Source: Phalacrocorax aristotelis (Eukaryota; Chordata; Aves; Suliformes; Phalacrocoracidae). Taken from it: a DNA stretch of 64,000 bases. Of the stretch, positions 1 through 11,340 are shown piece by piece. The stretch lies in the NCBI RefSeq assembly GCF_949628215.1, contig NC_134288.1:10175682-10239681 (forward strand). Reading direction: 5' to 3'. Under the pieces are notes generated by a model. That model made no database searches. It saw only the letters and a program-made list of their open reading frames with translations, and was not told the origin of the DNA. The position numbers and the translations under genes were made by a program. Numbering within the stretch: the first letter of the stretch is position 1; every line of letters begins with the position of its first letter.

Positions 1-1146
1 CCTTTACTCCTCAGGACCCAGCTCCTTCACATATCAGAGGCTCCCAGAGCCTTTCTGGAGCAATAAGACTTAAAACAAGCATACCATCATTATGGAAATC
101 CTCTGTTGTGTGCATTGTATGTCTCCTCTGTATGCAGTACTGAGTCTGGGTTTAAGCCTACCAAGTGTCTTGGGGCAACTGCTTCAGGGCACAAACTGGG
201 ACACATTTCTGTGCTTTCTGCAGGTCCCAAGAGCAGGGAAATATGTTGCTGCTTTCCATTGTTACCCCCAGGCCTGTGCTGCCTAAGCCTCACACTACAG
301 CTGCCCGGGGCAAGGGGGGCTCCTGGTCTCATTTCAGTGATGCTGCTGCAGGACAGGCATGGAGTGCTCAGCCCTGTGCCAGCTCAGCTGTGCTGCAGGA
401 GCAGGCTGCGTGCTTTACAATGGCTCCTTGCAGCCTCTCATCCCTTCAGCCAAGGCTGCACAGGTCTGAGGCTTAACAGAGGGGCAGCATCTGGAAAGTA
501 GAGCCCCTGGCTCGTTGACAGTTGGATGCAGCTGATGCTCATGCTGCTGCCTCCCTTGCTGAGGTGCTGCCTGGAAGCTGTCATCAGTGGTGGGGAGAGC
601 TGTGCCGGCGGCTGCTCTCACACTCAGCTGGTAACTGGGCATGTCCCAGTGTGTGGCCCTTCACTTCCAAAAGCATTTCACACTACAGAGCAGGGTATCG
701 GGCGGGTGGGCACATCTGGAAGGAAAGCACAGGGTCTCTTCCAGCTGCGATGTGGCAAATCCTGTTTCTCTGCAGTCTGCCCCAGTGCTTTAACCCTTAA
801 GAGTGATGTCTAGGTTGCAGGAAGAGCTCGTGGGGGCTAAAAGGGAGTGCTTGGTGTCCTGATCCTGGCGATTGTCACCATGCCTGGCCTTCGGCTCACT
901 CATCCAGCAAACCCCAGCAGCTTTGCAGAGCCTCTTGCCTGCAATACCAGGGAGGTGCCAAGGCCTCAGCAGTGCTGGGTGAGCCCTGGGACAGGAGCAC
1001 CCTGGCCCAGTCCTGTTCTGGGCTCCCTCTGCTCCCTGCAGCCCCCATGCTGAGTTAGCAAGAGCAGAAGGCTTAAACCCAGACTCCAAATTAAAGATAA
1101 TTTTATTAGTAAATGAACATGTATTTTTCTTTTTTTTTTTTTGCAC
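1..1146. other. Left edge, no gene recognised
   Basis: No open frame here resembles a known protein. The stretch is moderately GC-rich and holds an 18-bp inverted repeat pair (142-159 and 1069-1086). It ends in a T-rich tract followed by GCACAG at 1141-1146, a strong-looking 3' splice acceptor on the + strand. It could be the last intron or upstream part of a + strand transcript that enters from the left. That is inference. Confidence 0.4.
142..1086. repeat. 18-bp inverted repeat pair, arms 142-159 and 1069-1086
   Basis: GAGTCTGGGTTTAAGCCT occurs on the + strand at 142-159 and exactly on the minus strand at 1069-1086. The arms do not extend further. Confidence 0.8.
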
Positions 1147-1335
1147 AGAAGCTGGTAATCTAGGACCTATGTGTGAACAACTTTATATATTTTTTGTACT
1201 TGGTTTACTCGGGTTGGTATGAGATGTTCTATTTAAGTTCTTTGAACACTGTGGATGCCCTGATGTGTATGAGTGGCAGAGGCTTTGTAAATTAAGAGAC
1301 GTTTGTGTGAATAAAGCTATTTGATGGGGTTGAAA
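1147..1335 (+). other. Possible terminal exon of an unidentified + strand transcript
   Basis: A pyrimidine tract plus CAG at 1130-1146 is an acceptor-like signal. It is followed by AT-rich, 3'-UTR-like sequence and a canonical AATAAA at about 1309-1315. Two forward frames stop within a few codons and the third runs only about 20 codons, so it would be mainly 3' UTR. In human the + strand gene on this side of FNDC11 is PPDPF, but nothing here shows that identity. It may be unrelated or not transcribed. Confidence 0.3.
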
Positions 1336-4300
1336 AGCCACACACAACTTGAAACACAAGTTTTGTGCGTTTGTCCTCAGCCATACTACCAGCAGCAGGC
1401 TTATAAGAAAGGGGAGTCCCTGAGCAGCGGTGGGTAGACCAAGGCCCTGAAGTGGTGCTGGTTCCATCCCAGAGGGCAGGCCTGGCTAAGCCTGGGCTGG
1501 GCTAGCTGGCCTGATCCCAGGGGCTCAGGGCACTAAACCAAGGCATGGTGGCTGGTGCTAAACAGAATGTGGCACCCTGGCATGCAGCACCTGTGGCCAT
1601 TTATCCTTGCCCTAGATTAGGATTAGCCCCATTCTTGCTGCAAATACCAAGTAGGCCATGGCGATTAGCGGGGCAGATGAGCTTGGCCTCTGCCTGCATG
1701 CTGCCTGTGGAAATGCCTCCTTGTCCTGCCCTTTCCCTGCCAGCCCTGTGTTTTGGGAGCCAGAGAGGAGAAGCAGTCTCTCACCTAGCTAGCCACCTGC
1801 TCTGGGTGGCTGCAAGACCAGCAGTGAAAATGCCCTGCAGAATTGTCGCTTTGGTAGCCACAAATATTTTGTCCCTTTGCCCAGATCCTCTGCCCCAAAT
1901 CCCAGATGCACAGACAGAAAACAAGCCAGTCACAGCAGCCAGGAGCCCCTGCCCCACAGCTGGCATCCATGATGGGAAAAGCACAGGAGGCTGAGCTGCA
2001 TCCTGTGGCAATGAGAAGTTTTCCATCGAGCAGGGAATGGCAGCCAGCAATTTCCCAGGTGTTGAGCAGCTTGGGGCCCCCTGAGCCAGCAAGACACAGC
2101 ATCCCAGCATGTGGGGCCATGGACTGCTGCTTGCCAGCCCTTGCATAACAGCCTCACTGCCTTGTGTGACCACAGCACCCGTGCTCAGTGGTGACTGCTC
2201 CCCTCCCGCTTCCCCCCATGGCAGCCCCAGCACTGCTGGCTGTGTGGCCGTGGGCTCCCCCCGCATGGCCATCAGCATTGTGCTCCCTAATTGCTGCTGA
2301 CAGGGACCTAAAATGGATGCTTTCAGCCCCGTGGGGCTGGTTGGCCCTGGCCGGAGCGAAGCCAAGGGGCCAGAGCTGCCCTGCTCACCAGCAGGCAAGC
2401 AAGGGGGTGGGGGCCCAAGCCGCATGTTCCCCCAGCCCTGCAGCTTCCAGTTGGGTTATCTTGGAGTTGAAGAGCATTGATTGCATGGCACACACTGCAA
2501 GGGCAACCCTGGGTGCTCAAACATCTCTCGCCCCTCCCCTGCCACTTCCCCAGTCCTGTCCAGAGCATCCTGCCTGCAGGCAGGGAAGGGACAGGGTCAG
2601 CTCAGGTCGCATTGGCAGCAGGTGCAGGACAAGCCCCGAGACTGTGCCTGTCCTGGTCACAAGTGTAGCTGTGGAGAGCGGCTGTGCCACGCTGCTGCCG
2701 CTGCATGTTCACTGGATCGGTGCTCACGGGGTGAGTGAGGCTGCTTGCACCATTGCCACAGGCTGGGGAACAGGGGGGGGCCTCACCACCAGATTGCTGC
2801 AATCCCACCGGAGGAGGGAGAGGAGGTGACGCAGCAGAGGAAAGGTTTGTCAGGAGACGCACACTTCAACCTTGCCTGCACAGATGCTGCATAATCGTGC
2901 TGCCCTGGACACAGCTCACTGTCCCCCACCAGATGGTGTCACCCCAAACTCTCCAGCAGAAATGATGCTGCACTTCCAAGCACCTTCAAGGAGGCTGCTT
3001 TTTCTCCCATGCCTTTCCTCCGTTTTAAGCTCCACCAGTGACAGGATCATTTTACCAACCTCCAGGTTCATGGCATCATGCACTTGCCTGTGACAGGACA
3101 CATACCATGCTCTGTGTGCTCCCATGCACCCCCCAACTCTCGTTAGCTTAGCCGCTACAAACGCGGTGAAGATGAAATCCAGCAGGAACTTGGGGTGGGA
3201 GCTCACACGTGTGCCACCATGCTGCAGGCAAGAGGTGGTAAGGGCAAGTGACCGCTGGGGCACAGCTGAAAAGCTTTTAACATCCTTAACAGAGAGGTTG
3301 TTGTCAGTCACTGGGAGAAACATTTCACTCTGGATTTGCTCTCTGGAGACCTGCTATTTCATATGCAAAGAGGGCTGCTAAGCTCCACAACTATGCTTCA
3401 ATTACTTGATAGCTGACAAAAGCACCCCAGCACCAGCCTTCCTCTGCCTTGCATCTCCTTGGGGACCTGGAGAGGGCACGTGCAGCAGGAGAGATGCACG
3501 TGGCAAAGGCCACTGCCAGGAGCAGGCAGAGAGCAGGCAGCAGGGCAAGGGTGGGCTAGGCAAGGAAACCCATAACAACCACCATGGATGCAAGGCCAGA
3601 CGCAGTCCCAGGTGCCAGCTGGGCAAGCGTCAACCTCACCCCTGAGGGATTCAATGTCAGAGAACCATGGTGAGATACTGTCACCAGCTTCTCTCTCCCT
3701 CTCCCTGCTTCGACACATGGTAGGAACATTTTCAAGAGCCTCCTCTCCACAGAGGCTCTGGCACTGCGTTTTACAGCTAGAGCACTAAGTCATTCAGTGC
3801 TAAACATAAGTCTGTATTTCCTTTAAGATCTCTTGAGCTCCTCAAGCAGCAGCCACTTAAGCAGTCCTCGCTGGACCACAGAGAGACACCAGCTGCTCGA
3901 ACTGGTAGGAGGAGAGCAAGGTCTGTCCTATTGCTACAGGACATTCATATGCCTCATTTCCACATTGATGAATAGCTCTATTTTACCCCATGTCAGGCTC
4001 CAGCAAAGCAGAAGATGAACAGCTAAAGCTGCCGTATGCCCACACACTCCATTTAGCCGGGCGATGACTCAGATGAGGCACTTCATGCGGATGGAGGCGA
4101 CGATGAAACGTGAGGGTACAAAAGCCAGCACGCTAGCGTGCGGGGGCTCTGCTCTCCCCACCGGCCACTGTGCTATGAGGCAGGAGGGTGGACCCTCCTC
4201 ACCTTCTGTCCCCTGTTTCGTTGCAGGACAGTCATGGGGGTTCTTGGCACAGTGAGACCCCAGCCCTGGTGCTCTGCTGCACAGCAGATAAGGCTGTGGA

Positions 4301-7300
4301 TGGCATCAAGCTGTCACTTACTACTGCATACAGAAGCCCAACAGCTCTCCAGCACCAGCTTAGCCAGGAACAATGCAGCCCCCAATGTGCATGGGACAGC
4401 TATGGCCACCCCATCCTTCCTCCCACAGAAACCCCAGGCAGCCCCAGGGATGCCAGCCCTGCCTGGGAGACCTGGGAGATGAAGCAGGGGGAGCAACATC
4501 ACCGAAACCACCTCCTGATTCCAGCCAAGGCTTCAGAAAAGAAAGATGGCCAAGTCAGAAAGCCAAATATATTTTTTGCCTGTTTTCTGCCTCAAATGCA
4601 TATTTGTGGAGCTGCACAGGGTGCTGGGCATAGGGTGCCCACCCCACCTGCCTCTCCCACAGCAGGGACTGCATGTGGCAGAGGCAGCAACTTCGCCTAA
4701 AGCCACTTCAGGTCAGCCTCAGTTCCACAAACAAAAGCCACTTACTCTTCTCCAGCTTGTTCCCTGGCAGAGTTAATGGCCTGCATTCCTCTGGGGACCC
4801 AGCACTTGCGAAGAAGGAAGAAGATGCACTGGGAGGCAAGCAGCAAGGGAGGGAATTAAGACCTTATTTCCTCTGCCAGAGATAAGATCTTTAAACAAGC
4901 TTCTCAGCCAAGAACTCCTAGGTTTTTTTACAGGTTTTGCAAGGGAATCTTGTTATCCAGAACTGCACCCGCCTCCAACCCCACTTAGAGCTGCCAAAGC
5001 CTGTGCTTCCCCAAAGCCTGCGCTTCCCCCAGGACCAGCCTCTGAGCGGCAGAGAGGGATGAGCTCACATGGGCATGACTTCACCCTGGCTGTCCTGCCA
5101 CCAGAGCCGGGGGCTGTCAGTATTCCCAGAGCGAACCCCCTGCTCCAGCCGCACATTGCAGCCCCACCAGACTCCACGGATCAACCACACAGGCCACTGC
5201 CATGTGGTGCCACAGCCCCCTGCCCCAGCGTCAGGGCTGGATGAGGCCTCTGGGTGAGCATCCCTGCGAGCAGCAGCAAAGCCTGACCCAGCTGCACATC
5301 ACTTCAAGCTCCAGCTCTGCTCCCTCTGCATGGATCCAGGCCTGTGGTTGCTCCCAGTTTAATGGCCAGCATCCCTGGTCTTGTGAAAGATGCTTATCCC
5401 CTCTCTTGAAAGCCTTTTGGGGCACTAAACTGGAAGCACCAGGTTCGTCTCCCCTCTCCTACACACCCAAGCAGGTTGTTATATTACAGTGAGCCTCAAT
5501 TCCTCCTTGTACCACAGAAATGCCCCAATGCTTGGGAACACAGACAAACGTTCTCTGAGCATTCAACAGCAAGAAATAAAGGCCTCTGCCTTGCTCATGC
5601 CCTGGGGTTTGCAGGCCCCCACCCCCACCCCCCCTTGCTTGGAGGCTGCTGTGGGAACAAACACTTTGGGCTGATTTATCCAGCACATTGGCACTGCAGA
5701 TGAACATGCCAGCCCTGAGAGATGGAAGGAAGCGCGAGCCAGCCAGCCTGCAATAAATCACAGGATGCAGGCTCCAGCTCTGCTTGCTGTGCTCTGCCCA
5801 CTGGTACTAAGGTGCTGGTCACCTTATTCCCAGGGAGAAAAATGCTTGAGCGCCAAAGCTGCTTTCATGTCCCATGCGCCGGGGAGGGCGGACGCCTGGC
5901 CCCCTGTGAGTGCTGCATCCTGGCATTAGCCTGACTGTGCTCCCCATCAGCTGCAGCCCAGCATGGGGACTGACTGCAGGAGGTGACCAGGGCACAAGGC
6001 TGCAGGCTCAGCAAGTTTCCTACTTCCTGTCTCCACTCTCTGTCCCACATCCAAGCAAATGTGAACTCCTTGGGAAGTTTTCCTGGGAAAAGGAGGGGTG
6101 TGTGTGCATGCTCACCACTCAGATGAGCATGCCAGCGAGGGCCGTCTCATGGAATCTGGGACACGACAGCCTGCCTTGAACTTGTGTTCAAGGATGTCTC
6201 TCTTGCAAAGTGCAGCACAGCACAAGGATATCCAAACAGGCTTTTGACGAGCTTCCAGAAAGAGCTTCTGTGAACCTGCTCTGCCTGCCTGCCTGAGCTA
6301 GATCATTGGTAAACCAACCCCTGCTGTAGCCTGCAGCTCCAACGGGCTCTCACCTCTGACATCCCACACACTTGTCTGGGCACTTAGATTAATGTCACCG
6401 CTAGAGAATGGAAGATTTGTCTGTCCTAGGACTCCCCTTAGGTGCCAAGACCTGCCCAGGCTGTTCAACCATCAAACAGCAGCGGAGTAAAGGAGAGCTA
6501 ACAGATAAAGGCTCCCTTTCCTGAGGAAATCCCCAGCACTCGGCCCTACATGTAGCAGATCTCATGGATGGGCAGAGACCAGGGAAAACTTTTGCCCCAA
6601 ACCAGCCTCCAAAACCACAAAACTCTTGGCTTGCTGTGGGCAGCCAGCTACCCCAAACACCAGCAGATCCAGGCTGTGGGGCTCCTTCCCAGGGTGCCAT
6701 TAGTGGGTGTAATGAGCTGGAGATAATTGCTGCCTCGGGGACATGATTAACTCCTTCCTGGCCTGGTCCAGCTGGGGCTTTTTCGTCCCAGAAGAGCAGT
6801 TTGCTCCTCAGCTTCCTTAGAAAATTTACATCCCTCTTCCTTCTCAAAGTGAGCCTTCTGAATCACAGCCTGATGAGCAAAGTGAGTTCCTTGATGTGTG
6901 GCAATGATTTAGATTTGGGATATATCTGGAATGTATAATTTATTTCAGGTATATGAGGCACCAGTAAAACTGGGAGCAAGCAGTGAGTAAATCAGTCACA
7001 CCTTTGTGATAAAGGGATTTGAAGCAGCTCAGTGCAGCCAGCTGATGGGCAGCCCTGCACTGAGAGTCCCCCTCCCGTGGGGTCAGGCAAAGACAAGGAG
7101 TTATGGGTACCATCTGGGGAGGCAGGGACACAGTCAGGAGCCCTGGAGGAGCTGGTGATGTTGGGTGACTTTTACAACAGCACTGCCAGCAATGGCCGTG
7201 GTGACACAACCTCTAGCAGAAAGATCTGTGTGAACAGCCCTCTGTCCCTGGGACAGGGATCACTTTGAACCAGGAACAGCCCAAAGAGCTGCTCCAAACC

Positions 7301-10300
7301 TGACACCCCCCTTCACCCATGAGGTCCCATCTGGAAGCAGCAGAGGAAGAACCAGGCACAAAGTCCATCCTCCTCCCTGTGCCTGTGGTGGTTTCCTATG
7401 CAGCAAATTACTGTTTCAGAAATGCAGTAGACATGAAATATTAAGACAGAAATTGCCAGCGACTTTTAATTTGGGTTCTGCCAATTTCTCTGTTCCAGCT
7501 ATTGATTTTCCATAAAGATGAATCCCCACTCCCAGCTCTCTCTGACAGGCACTGTCTGGGTGGTTTGCTTACCCTGAGAGTGAAAATATATGTTTTATTA
7601 GGTGTCAGAGCTCACTAATGAGAAGAGGGAGGAAAATCAATTGTCTGCTTATATCTTGATCTCAAAGACAGGACTAACAAGTCCTTTTATTTTGATGCTG
7701 TGGGCAGGAGGACAGGGCAGAATGACAAACAATGGCAGACAATGGCTGTCAGCTCCGCTACAGAGACAGCTCACCTGATGAGAGAGGGCAGAAAAGGGGT
7801 ATATGGTATTTGATTTTTTTCAAGCACATTTGTATTTGTAGTAATTCAAAGAGATTCACAGAGGTCTATAAAATCCTATAGTTGAATTGATCCATGATGC
7901 AAAGTTACTGAAAACAGTAAAATTTCAGCTGCAGACTATAAGCAGGTTTATGCTCATATTCCTAAAATCAAGTCACCAGCTTGGCCAGCTGTTCTTAATA
8001 GGGCAGCCAAAGGGATTCCATTTTTCCATGCTAAATTTGGGTTGAAGGTTAGCTTTTTTGATGATGGGAAGTACAAGCAAGCTCAGTGCAAAAGTCTCTG
8101 CACAACTCCAGCAATAAACCCCAGTATGCGCCATGCTGTGCTCACAGGAAGTGCTCAGGTGACATCCTGAGCCTGCCAAAATGAGGAGCAAACCTCGCTA
8201 AGCCCAGGACTTCACCTTTGCTGCGTGAGAAGCTCAGCCACTGTGCTCAGCTCAGCTGTGCAATACTTTCATCTTCTACCTCCATCTTTTTCAGGTCAGT
8301 TCTGGGGTACAGGAACATCCTGAATAGCCTAGACCTCACCAGCTCAAAGGCAGACATGCTTTCCACCAAGAGCTATTAAATACAACGACACCACCACCTC
8401 TTCAGAAATCATGGGATGGGAGGGTGCCAAGGGAAATGGACATGAAGTTGCAAGCCTTGCTTTAAACTTCTCCCTGGGCATCTGGCGCGGGCCATGGCTG
8501 GAACAGTAGGTGAGGTTAGCTGGCCCTCAATAGGACTCTTCTTATGTCCTTAGCCCTCAGACCACCAAGGCTGAGGGAAAAGGACAGGTCCAGTTCCCAG
8601 CACAAACAGCCCAAACAACAGGATTGAGATCCATGACATGAGCCTGAACATTCATTTCCTGTAGAAACTTGGCATTATTACCAAACACTGATCTCTGCTA
8701 GGCCTCCCCCACAAGCAAGGTATCAACCTTCTTTCACTCATATTTGTTATCTTCCTTGTCTGTTAGAGAATCACACCTGACAATTGTATAGTTAATCTCT
8801 TGGCAGCTGTGAAATGAAATGGTAAGCTCCAGCTGCCTTGAGAAGATGCATTGATTTCTTAAAATGACAGATCGCCTCCCCCCTTGGTGTTCAAGCAGAA
8901 GCTCAGGGCTGGTGTTATGGATCTTGCCTATCATTCAATTAAAAAAGCTTAGCAGAGATGCACCAGCTAAGCGTACAAGACAGCATTAAGGCTAAGCCCT
9001 GACCCAAAGATTTAATCACAGGGAGTATGAAGGCACCTTCAGACACACGACGACTGTCCAGCTTGCTGATGGATGCACTGGTCATGATATTGAACTTGCC
9101 ACCGTGAACCAGATGAGCCAGTCTCTCCTCCACAATAAAACAGCTGACTGGCCAGTCAGGTCCTGCAGCAAAGCAGAGCAGGAAAATCCCTTCCTACCCA
9201 AAAGGAAGTTTGCTGCACTTAATGGAGCCATTAATATCCTATTTCAACTCATCTCTTTAATAAGGATTATGTGTTTAAGTTAACAAAACTCCTGACACTG
9301 TGAAACAGCCTCAGTCTCACTGCAGAGAGCAAAGCACTGGAGCATCTGGCCTCAGATGTAAAGACTGCAAGATTCACCCGCGAAAAGCCAAAGACCCCCA
9401 CACCACAGCATGCTGTAAAATGCAGCAGATCCCACTAGCACCCCAGAACCACCTGTACTTTCCTGGGCTAATATTAACATCTGCAAAGCAGCAAAGAGCA
9501 AAGCTGAAGCATATCTGTGGGTATCCCAGGTCTGCTCCACACTGGGCTCAGAGCAGGTTCCCGGCAGAGCAGCAGTGGGGTGCTGCTGCTGATGTCCTAG
9601 TGCTCAGGTATTCAGGGCAGGATTATTCACAAGCCTCCCGGATATGTTACAAATGGCACAGTTGTTTGGAGCAGCCTGGATAGCTGGGGCTGCAAGGATT
9701 CACCAGCCCCAGAGGCAGAGGCATACCTATACCAGGAAACATCAAAACCCCAGCCTGCAGCGTGAGAAATGGCAGCCATGTGCCTGCACAGTGCGTCACT
9801 GAGGGCGCCTCGCAGGGTGGCACTTAGGCCTTAGGGCTTCCCAGGACAGAAGCAGCTTTTCATGCCTTGCTGTGAGCTAGCATGCTGCACAGGCACATCC
9901 AGCAACCATTTTCTAGTTGTCCTGCCTTAGTTACTTCATCCTGTCTGCAGGGACTCTCGCTGAGGTCTAGGCTCTGCAGGGATAAGAGAGCTTTAAACCA
10001 GCCCCTAGTGAAGCAGCTCAGTTAAGCTCCTTGGCCTTGGAGCTAGGGCTCATAAAACACTGAGGCTGCTGCCTAGCTTTGTGGAACAGAGGTGAAATGC
10101 TGGAGGAGCAATGGGAATATTACACACACAGAAGCAAAGCTTTGGAAATCACCTTTTGGATTCTCCAAAACCCACAAACCCTGCAGTCCTCAGAAAACGA
10201 TCCTTTCATCAGCTTAGTGCTCCCAAAGCCCCATTGCAACAGCAAAGGCAGAAGATGGGTGTTAAACAAAATGTAGCTGTTAAGGGGGAAGCACAGGCCC

Positions 10301-10780
10301 CCTCAGCCCCTCTGCTCTTCTCCTCCGTGCCCATCGGTACGACGGGAAGCTGCCCAGGCACAGCCCTGGGGTGGGGGACAGAGCCTTCTCACACTTCAAA
10401 CTGCACGATGCCCAGCCCGAAGATTGCACTGACCCCCTCACCTCGTGCCCAGCGCTGGGAGGCGCATCACACTGCGATTACCACAGCCAGGCATTGTGTG
10501 CCAGCTCGCTGTAAGCGACCTGAGTCACCGTTTTTGGTATAAAAACAGACGCCACTAATTGAAGAGGCAGAGGTGAGCGCGGCTGCGCTCCTCTCCCCAC
10601 ACGTGGCCATCTCCCCTCAGGGACAGCCTGGTGTCACCAAACCCACGGGGACCCAAGGTACCACGTTTCACCAGGGACCGGACGGCAGAGGGGGGCATGA
10701 CTGAAAACAGATTACTGAGATTTACGGAAGGGAAAGTACAAACATTTTGGGGGCGTAGACAGTTGGGGTACATACCCACA
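1336..10780. other. Intergenic desert left of FNDC11
   Basis: About 9.4 kb without a convincing exon on either strand. Open frames are short and low in protein-like character, and no tyrosine-kinase motifs (HRDLAARN, DFG) are visible, although PTK6 and SRMS lie here in human. A 17-bp tandem duplication is at 4994-5027. A TATA-like TATAAAAA at 10538-10545 is isolated and not linked to an exon. I see nothing else I can support. Confidence 0.5.
4994..5027. repeat. 17-bp tandem duplication
   Basis: Two adjacent copies of a 17-bp unit (4994-5010 and 5011-5027) differ at one base. It is a small slippage-type duplication in non-coding DNA. Confidence 0.8.
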
Positions 10781-10899
10781 AACCATTGCAGCCTAGAGCA
10801 AAAAGCATCATTGCGGTAAAAAGCGGAGGCTCGGGGGAGAAGCCAGTGGGTGGCAGGGGCTTAGCCCTGCCAGCAGGGGCACGACTGGGTGGTGGAAAC

Positions 10900-11340
10900 G
10901 GACTGCAGGGAGAGGGAACAGCACCCGCGTCCGCCCGTGGCGCTGGAGCTTCGGTCTCGGGTGATTTGCCCGTGGCTCCCCGGGCCTGGGTGGTGGCGAG
11001 GGCAGTCAGGGACCCCCCGGCCCGGGCCCCGGCCCCGGACGCCACAATGCGTCGCCATGGCAACCGCCGCGGCCTGCGGCCGGGCCGGGCCGGGTCGCAG
11101 GCACAGCCGGGCTGGGCCGGGCTGGGGCCGGGGCCGCTGGACGGAGTTCCCCGGGGCCTGGCAAGGTGGGTCGGGGCTCGGCGGCGCAGGATAAGGCGGG
11201 TCTGGGCCTTCCCGGGCTTGGCCCTTGCCAGAGGGGCCAGGGCTTGTACCCCAGTGCGGGGCAGCGTGAGGCGGCGGCTATCCTGCCATGAGGGGCTGGG
11301 CTTGAGCCATCGGGAGGGCGTTGGGGTGGCTCCAGCTCCC
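10900..11340 (+). promoter_or_regulatory. FNDC11: CpG-island promoter, probably of FNDC11
   Basis: A dense GC and CpG block in otherwise moderate-GC flanks. It contains a perfect X-box (11051-11064) and, downstream, a donor-like GCAAG/GTGGGT at 11165/11166. The simplest reading is an untranslated FNDC11 first exon ending at 11165 and spliced to the acceptor at 13216/13217. The start site is not defined by any core element I can see, and the link to FNDC11 rests on position and orientation. Confidence 0.55.
11051..11064 (+). promoter_or_regulatory. RFX X-box motif (perfect palindromic type)
   Basis: GTCGCCATGGCAAC fits the RFX-family consensus GTNRCC-N2-RGYAAC at every constrained position, with the usual two-base spacer. 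RFX2/RFX3 use such sites to drive ciliary and spermatogenic genes. It lies in the CpG island about 2.2 kb before the FNDC11 coding exon. Binding is inferred. Confidence 0.7.

Noticed and set aside
10538-10545. TATAAAAA as a promoter
   Set aside because: No exon, donor or ORF follows at a suitable distance.
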